NCBI GenBank assembly: GCA_016208685.1
Contig: JACQXM010000053.1
Coordinates: 1-64,000, forward strand
Direction: 5' to 3'
Origin: Planctomycetota bacterium
GTDB lineage: Bacteria; Planctomycetota; Phycisphaerae; UBA1845
Length of the DNA: 64,000 nucleotides
Position numbers and translations under genes: made by a program. This document shows, piece after piece, positions 50,091 to 59,612 of the stretch (positions within the stretch are counted from its first letter, which is position 1; each line of letters starts with the position of its first letter). The notes under the pieces are model-generated. The model searched no databases, was not told where the DNA came from, and saw only the letters and a list, made by a program, of their open reading frames with translations.

Positions 50091-51929
50091 CTACACCTTG
50101 TCCAGTATGTCCTTGCTCTCCTCCTCCTCCGCGTGCCGCTTCACGAAGATGGCGAACGCCCACTCTGTCCAGTTGTGCAGCCGGGCGCAGCCGTATCCGA
50201 CCGCGAACCCCACCAAGCTCGCCCAGAACCAGCCCACCAGCGCCCCGGCCCAGCTCACCGAGAAGCCCGGCAAGTAGTTGCCCAGAAGCTGGAGCGTCTT
50301 GCCCACCATGGGTCCGCCCCGAAGCAGCAGGACGACAGTGGCGAGCAACAGCGCCGCGCCCGAGACCAACCCCACGGACGTGCCCAACGCTACGGGCTCC
50401 AGCCGCGCGAACGCCTCCTCGATCACCTCTTCCTCCGGCGCGACAGCCCCGCCCGCCGGCACGGCGACCGTCACCTTCGAAGGCACCAGGCGATCGCCCG
50501 CGGGCGCCGCCCCTTTCGCTTCCTCGTGGTATTCCTTCTCCACGTTCACCGACCAGATGTCGTAGTTCGCTCCCGCCACGTTACGTGCCGCGTACACGCC
50601 GGTAAGCATCGAATGATCCTGATTATTGTAGCGATGCTGCCCGTTGCGCCCGATGGTCTGCAGGTTGGTCAGGGTGTCGAGATACCGGCGGAGGACCGCC
50701 AGGTGGTCCTGGTACACCTGGTCGTAGACCGGGTACGCCTTCTTCATCCGCACCACGGTGCCGTCCTCGACCTCGCCGGCTTCGATCAAACCGATCTGCG
50801 TGCACTCTCGGATACCCAGCTCTACCAGCCGCTCGTCAGGCCAGTCCCAATGCTCGTCCGCATCCCAGAGGAAATACTCCAGGCCCAGCGACGTCCGCGA
50901 CTCGTCCGGCACCATCGACGGGCTCCAGTTCTTGTAATTCTGGATGCGGCCCATCTTCACTTCCGGTGTGTGGATGTAGATCCAGTTGTCGGGGAAGATG
51001 TGTTCCCGCTTGACGATCAGAACGGCCGTCAGGTAATCGCGATAGCGGAGCGACTCCGCGGCCCGCAACACCTCGGGCGGCGGCGGCGGATCCAGGGCGC
51101 GGATCAGTTCCCGCAGGGGCATGGTGGAAAAGAAGTGCGTTCCGCCGAATTCGACGAGCTTCCCCTGCGGATCGCGCCCGTACACACATTCGACCCGGCC
51201 GCCGGCGTGGCGGATGCGATCCACCTTCAAGCCGCGCATGGTGGGGCTGCCCCTGTCGGCGAGGAGCACCTCGCAGCGTTCCCACATCATGCCCGGCCCG
51301 AACCGCGGGTATTTGAACTTGTCGATCAGCGTGGTGATGATCCGCCCGTCACGGTCCCGCCCCTTGCCGCCCAACAGTGCGTTTCGCAGCGCTTCGGTAA
51401 GCGACAGATTCTTGATGCGCTGCGCCGCCCAATCCGCGGAGATCTCGTTGCAGGGTATCCCCCAGACCTTCTCGGTGTAGGTCTTGAAGAAGATGTTGTA
51501 GAGCCGGTGGCCGAAACGGTTGGAAACCCACTGCTCGAAGTTGTCCTCCCGCGCCGAGGGGAAGAACTTGGCCTTGGCGTATGACATCCCGATCAGGACC
51601 GACTCCACCGGCCCCAGCCCGGCAAGCGCGTTTCTTGCCTGCAAGGGGTAGTCGAAGAAGTGGCCGCGATAGTGGATGCGCGACATCCGCGGGCGGAGCA
51701 GGAATTCCTCGCCCAGTATCTCATCCCACAGCTCGTTGATCAGCGGAACCTTGGAGAAAAACCGATGCCCGCCGATGTCGAAGCGGTACCCGCGATAGCT
51801 GACGGTGCGCGAAAGCCCGCCCACGAGCTGGTCCGCTTCCAGAACGGTGGAGCGGATCCCCAGCTTGGCGAGCTCGTAGGCGGCGGTCAGCCCCGCTGGA
51901 CCCGCTCCGATAATAACAGCTGAATTCAC
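50091..51929 (-). CDS. FAD-dependent oxidoreductase, UDP-galactopyranose mutase/amine-oxidase-like, with C-terminal membrane domain
   Basis: A 612-aa protein. The N-terminus has the dinucleotide-binding VIIGAGPAGLTAAYELAKLG (5-24), then LEADQLVGGLSRTV and YRFDIGGHRFFSK, as in UDP-galactopyranose mutase and related flavoproteins. Family members in glycan clusters are often annotated as FAD-dependent oxidoreductases. KTYTEKVWGIPCNEISADWA and IGRNGQHRYNNQDHSM are further conserved motifs. From about residue 510 it has two hydrophobic helices (LVSGAALLLATVVLLLRGGP and AGALVGWFWASLVGFAVGYG), absent from ordinary UGM. A charged tail (EEEESKDILDKV) ends it. GTG 51929 is used. A role in sugar interconversion or carrier reduction is inferred. 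Confidence 0.8.
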   Translation of the reverse strand: MNSAVIIGAGPAGLTAAYELAKLGIRSTVLEADQLVGGLSRTVSYRGYRFDIGGHRFFSKVPLINELWDEILGEEFLLRPRMSRIHYRGHFFDYPLQARNALAGLGPVESVLIGMSYAKAKFFPSAREDNFEQWVSNRFGHRLYNIFFKTYTEKVWGIPCNEISADWAAQRIKNLSLTEALRNALLGGKGRDRDGRIITTLIDKFKYPRFGPGMMWERCEVLLADRGSPTMRGLKVDRIRHAGGRVECVYGRDPQGKLVEFGGTHFFSTMPLRELIRALDPPPPPEVLRAAESLRYRDYLTAVLIVKREHIFPDNWIYIHTPEVKMGRIQNYKNWSPSMVPDESRTSLGLEYFLWDADEHWDWPDERLVELGIRECTQIGLIEAGEVEDGTVVRMKKAYPVYDQVYQDHLAVLRRYLDTLTNLQTIGRNGQHRYNNQDHSMLTGVYAARNVAGANYDIWSVNVEKEYHEEAKGAAPAGDRLVPSKVTVAVPAGGAVAPEEEVIEEAFARLEPVALGTSVGLVSGAALLLATVVLLLRGGPMVGKTLQLLGNYLPGFSVSWAGALVGWFWASLVGFAVGYGCARLHNWTEWAFAIFVKRHAEEEESKDILDKV

Positions 51930-51997
51930 GCCTGGGTCCTGGATTCCCGCAATCGGTAGCGTGCTCTGCGCAGACTCCGTCCCCGTCGGCTCCCGCC

Positions 51998-52026
51998 TGG
52001 CCGCGCAGTTGCGCCCCTCTTATAAT
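51998..52026 (+). promoter_or_regulatory. Promoter toward the rightward GT-C gene
   Basis: A perfect TATAAT (52021-52026) follows TGGCCG (51998-52003) after 17 bases. The -35 box matches only 3 of 6 positions. Transcription would begin near 52033, giving a 135-base leader before the ATG at 52168. It overlaps the opposing promoter at 52033-52060. Confidence 0.45.
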
Positions 52027-52032
52027 CGGTCG

Positions 52033-52060
52033 ATTGTACTGGCACTCGCGGGTATGTCGA
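52033..52060 (-). promoter_or_regulatory. Promoter toward the UGM-like gene
   Basis: On the minus strand TCGACA (52055-52060, 5 of 6) is followed after 16 bases by TACAAT (52033-52038, 5 of 6). Transcription would begin near 52026, about 97 bases before GTG 51929. It faces the plus-strand promoter, and the two polymerase footprints would overlap. Confidence 0.4.
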
Positions 52061-52167
52061 AGCAGGCGCCCCGCACCGGTCGATGGGTTTCATCGTAGAG
52101 CGTTGGATCGGAAGACCGCCCGCGTGGCGCCCAATACCGGACCTGCGCCTCTCGGGCCTGAGCAACC

Positions 52168-53901
52168 ATGAGCGTTGAACCCATCGAAAGCCGCCGGGCG
52201 ACCAACCGGCTCGCTGTGGCCTTGGTCGCGCTTGCGGTCGGCCTCCACGGCTACCGCTTCACGCACAGCCTCGGCGAGTTCATCGACGCCTCGCATCACT
52301 TGATGAACGGCATCTTCATCCACGACGTGCTGCACCAACCCATCACCGCCCTTTCCGATCCCAGGGCCTTCGCGTTCAACTACTACCGGCATTACCCCGC
52401 CGTCAACCTCGGGTATTACCCGCCCGTCTTCCCCCTGACCGAAGCGGCGATGATGCTTCTCTTCGGCGTATCGGGCGCGACGGGGCAGCTCACGGTCCTC
52501 CTGCACACCATTCCACTGACGCTCTTTGCCTTCGCGTGGTTCCGCCTGCGGCTTTCGCTGTGGTGGGCCGCCGGTGCAACGGTGCTGCTTGTGGCCGCCC
52601 CGTTCCTCGTATACTGGGGGCGCGACATCATGCTGGAGACGCCCGTGCTGGCCTGGGTCATGGGCGCCGTGCTTTTCTTCGAGCGTGCGCTACGTAGCGA
52701 CCGCCCCGCGTGGTCCGCCTGCCTCGGCTGGGCGACCATGTCCATTCTCGCCATGTGGACCAAACAGCAGGCTCTGATGCTCCCCATCCTGTTTGCCGTC
52801 GCCGTGCTCGCCGCCGGACGGTGGCGCCATCTCTTGCAGTTGCCGGTGCTGTGCTGTGGCTTCCTGGTCGCCCTGGGGGCGGCCGGGCTGCTCGGGCTGA
52901 TGTACGCCCAGGGCGGCGATGTGGTGGGGCATTCGCTGGGCTTCACCGCGCAGCACGTGGCCGATCGCTTCAACGCCCGGCAGTGGCTCTTCTACTTCAA
53001 GAAGCTCCCCCTGGTGTGCGGCTGGCCCCTGCTGGCGTTCGCCGCGCTCGGGGTCGTCACCGTCCTCATGCGGCGCATTCGCGGTCTTTCGCCGGTGGTG
53101 GCCTGGCTAGTTGTATTCTATGTCGTGCATTCCTATCCGCGTGCCCAGGACTCGCGTTATGCGATCCTCTGGCTCCCGCCGATCTGCCTGTTGGCGACAC
53201 TGGGCGCCCAGGGCGCCGGCGCGGCGTTGGCGGCGGTGCGGCGCGCTGGGAACCAAGTTACCAGCCGCCCCGGGGCCGCCGGTTCTACCGGCCTTGCGGC
53301 GTTGCTTGCGGCGCTGCTGGTCGGCGAGTCGCTGGTTCGTTCGTTGTGGGTCCGCGTGCCCCCGGTACCGCCTGCCTACACGCGAGCCACCGACGACCTC
53401 GCGGAGTTGCTGGGGGATTTCAGTTGCCTGTCGTTCGTGCCCAGTGTGGCGGCGCGGCCCGCGGTGCTGTTCCGGCTCGCCGTGGAGGAGCGGCGTTCCT
53501 CGGCCCACGACATCTATGCCTTCGGCCGGATGCTGCGTGCCCACCATGTGCTGCGCGATTGGCGCAGCAACTGGGGCGACGTCCGCACCCTGGCAGGTAA
53601 ACTCGAAGAGTGGAATATCAAGTACATCCTCCTGGAACGGCCCACGGTTCTCAACCCCGGGTTCGGCGACGAAGAGATCGACGAAGCGCTCGAGCTGGTG
53701 CTGGCGCTCGGGGAGTTCCGCCTGCGGAGCGAGTATGCCGTCGACCTGTCCCTGCCCCGATACCCGGCGCCCATGAAGCCCGGTGAGTATCCGCAGCGTA
53801 AGCTGTTGCTCTATGAGCGCATCGCGCCCATGACCTACAACCCCGGCGCACACCCCGCGCTGCAACCCCACCGCGTGCCCATGACCATCCCGGGCACGTG
53901 A
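52168..53901 (+). CDS. Multipass GT-C (GT39-like) glycosyltransferase
   Basis: A 577-aa protein with about nine to eleven hydrophobic helices. Loop 1 has LGEFIDASHHLMNGIFIHDV, then FAFNYYRHYPAVNLGYYPPV, a motif set of GT39/ArnT-like membrane enzymes; YWGRDIMLETPVLAWVMG and AMWTKQQALMLPIL follow. The soluble C-terminal 200 residues contain WGDVRTLAGKLEEWNIKYIL and a short conserved ending. It is the only rightward gene among the glycan genes and has its own promoter. The sugar and acceptor are unknown. ATG 52168 is the natural start. Confidence 0.8.
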   Translation: MSVEPIESRRATNRLAVALVALAVGLHGYRFTHSLGEFIDASHHLMNGIFIHDVLHQPITALSDPRAFAFNYYRHYPAVNLGYYPPVFPLTEAAMMLLFGVSGATGQLTVLLHTIPLTLFAFAWFRLRLSLWWAAGATVLLVAAPFLVYWGRDIMLETPVLAWVMGAVLFFERALRSDRPAWSACLGWATMSILAMWTKQQALMLPILFAVAVLAAGRWRHLLQLPVLCCGFLVALGAAGLLGLMYAQGGDVVGHSLGFTAQHVADRFNARQWLFYFKKLPLVCGWPLLAFAALGVVTVLMRRIRGLSPVVAWLVVFYVVHSYPRAQDSRYAILWLPPICLLATLGAQGAGAALAAVRRAGNQVTSRPGAAGSTGLAALLAALLVGESLVRSLWVRVPPVPPAYTRATDDLAELLGDFSCLSFVPSVAARPAVLFRLAVEERRSSAHDIYAFGRMLRAHHVLRDWRSNWGDVRTLAGKLEEWNIKYILLERPTVLNPGFGDEEIDEALELVLALGEFRLRSEYAVDLSLPRYPAPMKPGEYPQRKLLLYERIAPMTYNPGAHPALQPHRVPMTIPGT

Positions 53902-53932
53902 TGCCGGCCGCGGACCGGGGTGCGGGATCGGC

Positions 53933-55756
53933 TCAGGTGCCCGACTGCTTGCGCACGATCATGTCGAAGTTCCGCACCAGCCCGGTGTAGACACTCCAGA
54001 CCACGAACGCGAACACCACCGCGGCGCCGGTACTGCCCAGCACCGCCGCGGTCCGCGCCGCCTGCGCCCCCGCCGCGAAGTCCTTGGGGTTGGCATCAAA
54101 AAGCTGCAACGGATCGACCAGGTAGAAGATTGACGTAAACGGCGTAAACGGCGCCAGCAGGGCGCCGAACTCCGCCCCGCCCGAACTGCGCACCACCGCA
54201 AAACCGAGCATGGAGGCCGTGCCGAAGAGCAGGATGACCAGACCCACGCTGTACATGACTGCCGCCACATTCTTGCGGCTGATGAGCGAAATCCGCAAGC
54301 CAATGACGCAGGCGCACGCGGTATAGATGATCATCAGCGCCGCGATCTCAAAAGCGGTCTCGATCCACACCGCCGGCGGAGGCGATTTCCGCCCCAGCCC
54401 CGCGATGCCGAACAGCAGCAGGAACAGCACCGGCCCCAGCAGCAGCGGCACCGCGAAGCTCACCAACCCGCGCAACTTGCCCCAGAGAATGTACTTGCTG
54501 GTCAGCGGCGTGGTCAGCAGCAGGTCCATGGTCTTGGACTCCTTCTCCTTGGTCATGGACGTGGCCGCGGTGTTGGTGGCGATGATCACCGCGATAGCAA
54601 ACTGCACGATGATCAGCTTCGCCAGCCAGGGGCGGACCTCGTCCGCGGGCATGCTGCCCAGCACGTGAGCGAGGAACAGGAGCGCCAGCCCCGCCAGGCC
54701 GCCGAGAATGACCGTCCAGCGCAGCATGGCGCCTCCCGCGGCGCGAGTGCGGGCCTCGCGCCAGGCAACGGGATTCGCCCAGACGGTGCGCGGCGCCCGC
54801 GTTCGCTCGCCCGGGACACGCCGGGAGAAGCGCTGGAGAAGCGTCCCCAGCACGGTCGGCTCGCCGATCTTGGCGCCGCGTCGGACGAAGAGGACGCTCG
54901 CCAGCGTCAAGAGCAGCGCCAGCGCCAGGGTCCAGGCAAGGTAGGCCGCGGAGGGAAACGCCAGCGCGTAACGCGTAAGGTCGAGCCCGCCCGCGAGGCT
55001 GACATACGTGGGCGGGTGTACGCGGTTCAGCGCCACGTCCAGCGCCAGGAAGGGGTGCAACGGTGTCAGCCAGCTCATGCGCCGCCCCGCAATGTTGGGC
55101 GGGGATGCCGCCACCCAGGTGTCGTCCCAGAGCCCCAGCAGATACACGCTGAGCAGGTACAGTCCGATGACCAGGTAGAAGGAGAAAATCGTCACCCGCG
55201 TGCCGATGCGGATCATGGCGATGAAGATCGCCAGCGCCCCGGTCAGGAACGCCGTCGAGCCCGCCAGCGCGAAGCTCTCCAGAATCTGCATCGTGGTCAC
55301 GCCGCCGTACACCATGGTGATGAGGAAAATCGGCAGGCCGGCAAGCAGCAGCATCATGACGAAGTAAAGCCGGCTCATCAGCGAGCCGAAGACGATCTGC
55401 GCGCTGCTGAGTGGCGTGGAAAGCAGGATGTTGAACGTCTGGGCGTCACGCTCCTGGGTGATGGCGCCGGCGGTGAACACCGGGGCCAGGAAGCACATCA
55501 ACGCCAATTGCGCCGTGGCCGCGAACTTAAACGTCTGCGAGGCCCCCTTGGCCAGCTCCGCCAGCGACGCGCTCTGCCCCCCCATGGACACGAACAGTGA
55601 AATGAGCACCACGCCCAGAAGCACGCCCAGGTAGGCAACCCGCATCCACAGGTGCCGCGGCCGCCGCGATGCGCCGCACACCACCCGCACCAGGATGGGG
55701 TTGGCCGGCAGCAGGTGCCAGAGCCAGAGCCAAAGTGACCTAAGGGTAGCGGACAT
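53933..55756 (-). CDS. ABC-2-type transporter permease (duplicated)
   Basis: A 607-aa protein with about twelve hydrophobic helices in two similar halves. Each half contains the NatB/NosY-type motif region: FTAGAITQERDAQTFNILLS and TPLSSAQIVFGSL in the first, and ATSMTKEKESKTMDLLLTTP with LTSKYILWGKLRG in the second. The duplication gives one chain the size of a dimer. Together with the ATPase encoded upstream (135-base gap) it forms an exporter or gliding-type ABC-2 complex. The substrate is not known. It is the last gene of the leftward Bat-region operon. Confidence 0.87.
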   Translation of the reverse strand: MSATLRSLWLWLWHLLPANPILVRVVCGASRRPRHLWMRVAYLGVLLGVVLISLFVSMGGQSASLAELAKGASQTFKFAATAQLALMCFLAPVFTAGAITQERDAQTFNILLSTPLSSAQIVFGSLMSRLYFVMMLLLAGLPIFLITMVYGGVTTMQILESFALAGSTAFLTGALAIFIAMIRIGTRVTIFSFYLVIGLYLLSVYLLGLWDDTWVAASPPNIAGRRMSWLTPLHPFLALDVALNRVHPPTYVSLAGGLDLTRYALAFPSAAYLAWTLALALLLTLASVLFVRRGAKIGEPTVLGTLLQRFSRRVPGERTRAPRTVWANPVAWREARTRAAGGAMLRWTVILGGLAGLALLFLAHVLGSMPADEVRPWLAKLIIVQFAIAVIIATNTAATSMTKEKESKTMDLLLTTPLTSKYILWGKLRGLVSFAVPLLLGPVLFLLLFGIAGLGRKSPPPAVWIETAFEIAALMIIYTACACVIGLRISLISRKNVAAVMYSVGLVILLFGTASMLGFAVVRSSGGAEFGALLAPFTPFTSIFYLVDPLQLFDANPKDFAAGAQAARTAAVLGSTGAAVVFAFVVWSVYTGLVRNFDMIVRKQSGT

Positions 55757-55891
55757 GACTATGATCTGCCCGGAAACGGAGGATCGTCGATGAACGTTGG
55801 ACCATCACCACTGCCATACGCCGACATTTCAGACCGCGGCGCCTCGGGGGCCTGAGCATCCGCCGTTGACCTTCGCCTTGCGCAATCCGCG

Positions 55892-56821
<930 letters not shown>

Positions 56822-56871
56822 GGGCAATCCCCACGGCGGCATGGCGGCCGCCGCGCGCGGTACGGCGCGAC

Positions 56872-59364
56872 CTACGACCCGCTTTCCGTGGCCGGCTCCT
56901 CCTCACCTCCGTCATCCGCCGGCGCCTGGTCCATTACCGTAACCGGGATTCGAATGCGGTACATGGCCCAGGAATGGCGCCGCTCCGGCTCCAGCGCCCG
57001 AAAGGGCCGATCGCCTTCGCGGAGGAACAGCCGCGCCGGGCCGGGATCGGCGGCAAACCCGATGAGAACCATGCTCCCCGGTTCGCCGGGCGACGATTCC
57101 GATGCCGGCCGGCCCGCGTCGATCTGTTCCCGCAGGTCCAGTCGGCGCAGGCGGTCGCGGGCCAGCGCCCGCATGCCCATCCACGGATCGAGCATCCCGG
57201 CGAAATTCTGCGGCGCGAACTCACCGATCGTCGACATCAGCAGCAGCGCGTTGCGCTCATCGCCCTGGCCATAACGACTGGACTGCGATCGCCCCACGTT
57301 CAGCACCGACACCCCTTTCTTCCACTCCTCCTGCGCGTCGCTGAGCTGGGAGCGCATCAGAAACTCGCCCAATGACTCTCCCGGGGCCGGCTGGTAGCAC
57401 AACGGAGCCAGCGGAACGCGGGCACCATCCGCCGGAAGGTCGCCGATGCGATAGGCGAAGATCAGATCGCTCCGCGTACGGGCATTGTCCGCCAGATTGA
57501 CCCGCGCGTGCAGCAGAATGCAGTCGCGCAACGCCACGCCCAGCGCGTTGATCACGAAGCTGTCTTCGGTAATCCGCCCCCGTTGCACCCGCACGCTCGC
57601 CGAGAGCTTCCCCCCCAGCGGCCCCTTCCACCGCCCTTCGAGCTGCTTGAGCGTGGCGCGGCAGCGAACCTCCTCTACCACCCCCACCGTGGGCGACACG
57701 CGATACGCCGACGGGTCAGCGTAGGTGGTGGCGGTGCTCAGCGCCTCGTTCTCACCCGGGACGGGACGCAGGAAGCACGGCGTCACCTGCGGCTCGTTCG
57801 CCGCCAGGCGGTCCGTGGGAAGCCAAACGTCCAGACGTTTGTCTGCCGACGTTTTGAGCCCGAATAGCGCCGTGGCGTATCCCAGTCCGCTCCCCGCCTC
57901 GGCATCAACGATGGTGAGCTGGTGCAGGCGCTCGCCGAACCCTTGTAGGAAGTTCACGGCCACCATGCTCAACGCGCTCGCCAGGCAAGCCACCAGCGCA
58001 AACGCCGACCAGCTATGGTGCCGCCAGCCTCGCGCTCCGAGGAACCCCCAGGACCCGAACGTCGCCAGCGCCACGTACCCCACCGACGCCAACGTGGCGA
58101 TCAGCAGATACAAACTGCCGGACGTGGCGTATGACACCGCGCCGACGATCTGGTTGAACAGCGACAGCGGCGGCGCCTGCGCGGCATCCGCCTTCTCCGC
58201 CGGCGCCAAGTAGAACGTCGCCTGGAAGAACTCCACGGCCCCGCCGGGCGCGGAGAATAGGTCCTTCAGCGTCACGCCGGAGAACATCACCGAGCCACGG
58301 TCCACGCGCCAGCGGGTCAGCACATCGCTATTCGTGGCGCGATCCCGGGCGATCACGGCCGCTCCCGCCCGGGCGGAGCTTCGCGCCAAGGGCACCGGCG
58401 CAGGAAACGGCATCTCGTGCCATTCGACGCCCTCACCGCGCTCCGCATGGGCCCGGTACGGGGCCCCCAGCCATCCACCGCGCAACTCCGGCAGGTTGGC
58501 TACCGCCGTCACCTCGCCGATCTGTGCCGGCAGAATGGCATAGAGCGATTCGTGAAGCACCAGTGACGACGCCGTCCGCGAGGCCGCCAGCAGCAGCGTG
58601 CCGCCCTGCCGCACCCATTCAATGAGTGCTTCCCGCTGCCGGTCCGTGGCGTCGTCGGCCAACGCCTCATCCCATACAAGGAAGTCCACGCCCTCCAGCC
58701 CGATCCAATGCTCGGGAAGCTCGGAGGGGCTGATGTGCCCCACGTGCACCGCACGGCTGAACGATTCGCGCTGCTCTACATCACGGGCGTCCAGCAGGTC
58801 CTTTACCCGCCCTACGGAGCTCGTGGAAACCGAGAGGACCAGAATGTCGTCGTCCGAAATGACGGACGGCTGCTGCGGTGGCTCGGCCCGGTAGGTCAGC
58901 TCGCCCTGGCTTACCACCTGCACCGGCGCTCCCTGGATGTCGATCAACTCCACCGCGAACTTATTCTCCGCGCGGCGCGGGTTCGCCAGGGCATAAAGGT
59001 AGGAACGCTGGTGTCCGCCGCTGTCCCGGCGCAGGTGGACCTCGACGCGGTCGTAGCACGCGTCGCCGTCGTTGTCGAGCTGCGACACACGGAGCACACC
59101 GTCGAAGGCGGCTTCGTCGAGCAGCGCCAAATCCACCACAATCGGGGTCCACTGCCCATTGCGCACTACGTCGCCGGAGGGAAGGGTGGGAAACCCTACG
59201 CCCGTGACGTTCACTTCGATTCGCGCCGTGGCGGCCTGCGGCAGCAGTGCCGGCAGCGCGACGGCAAGCCATGCCAGGCCGCACCGGCAGGCGCCGGCTC
59301 CAGCCCGCCGGTTCGACGGCCGTGCGCCACGAACTCGGGATGTTCTTTGTGCGCCACCCGGCAT
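56872..59364 (-). CDS. Membrane protein with GATase1-like region, unknown function
   Basis: An 830-aa protein. A signal-like start (CRCGLAWLAVALPALLPQAA) is followed by a beta-rich extracellular part, then a Rossmann-like stretch with LPEHWIGLEGVDFLVWDEAL and REALIEWVRQGGTLLLAASR, the kind of fold seen in Bat-cluster 'glutamine-amidotransferase-like' proteins without catalytic cysteine. Two hydrophobic helices follow (SLYLLIATLASVGYVALATF and AFALVACLASALSMVAVNFL), then another soluble region. I recognise no enzyme motif. Its position between batE and the ABC pair suggests a part in the same envelope complex. ATG 59364 is used; the frame runs open to 59613. Confidence 0.7.
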   Translation of the reverse strand: MPGGAQRTSRVRGARPSNRRAGAGACRCGLAWLAVALPALLPQAATARIEVNVTGVGFPTLPSGDVVRNGQWTPIVVDLALLDEAAFDGVLRVSQLDNDGDACYDRVEVHLRRDSGGHQRSYLYALANPRRAENKFAVELIDIQGAPVQVVSQGELTYRAEPPQQPSVISDDDILVLSVSTSSVGRVKDLLDARDVEQRESFSRAVHVGHISPSELPEHWIGLEGVDFLVWDEALADDATDRQREALIEWVRQGGTLLLAASRTASSLVLHESLYAILPAQIGEVTAVANLPELRGGWLGAPYRAHAERGEGVEWHEMPFPAPVPLARSSARAGAAVIARDRATNSDVLTRWRVDRGSVMFSGVTLKDLFSAPGGAVEFFQATFYLAPAEKADAAQAPPLSLFNQIVGAVSYATSGSLYLLIATLASVGYVALATFGSWGFLGARGWRHHSWSAFALVACLASALSMVAVNFLQGFGERLHQLTIVDAEAGSGLGYATALFGLKTSADKRLDVWLPTDRLAANEPQVTPCFLRPVPGENEALSTATTYADPSAYRVSPTVGVVEEVRCRATLKQLEGRWKGPLGGKLSASVRVQRGRITEDSFVINALGVALRDCILLHARVNLADNARTRSDLIFAYRIGDLPADGARVPLAPLCYQPAPGESLGEFLMRSQLSDAQEEWKKGVSVLNVGRSQSSRYGQGDERNALLLMSTIGEFAPQNFAGMLDPWMGMRALARDRLRRLDLREQIDAGRPASESSPGEPGSMVLIGFAADPGPARLFLREGDRPFRALEPERRHSWAMYRIRIPVTVMDQAPADDGGEEEPATESGS

Positions 59365-59612
59365 GATATACCCCGCAGAACACGTGCCCGACTCGTTAAG
59401 TCGGCGCTCGATTGTAGTCCCTGCGCGCGGACGCGACAACCGAGATGCCGTCTTGCGGGCGAATGGCAAGCCGGAACCGGCGCGAGGTTTCTCCCACCCT
59501 ACACTGGGCTCCAGTCCGTAGCGTGCCCCCGCCGACACTTGCACCGCGAGGCGGAGTGGTCGCAACGTGGCACGGCAGGAACCAGGGCAGGTTGCCGCCT
59601 GCCGGGTGGGCA

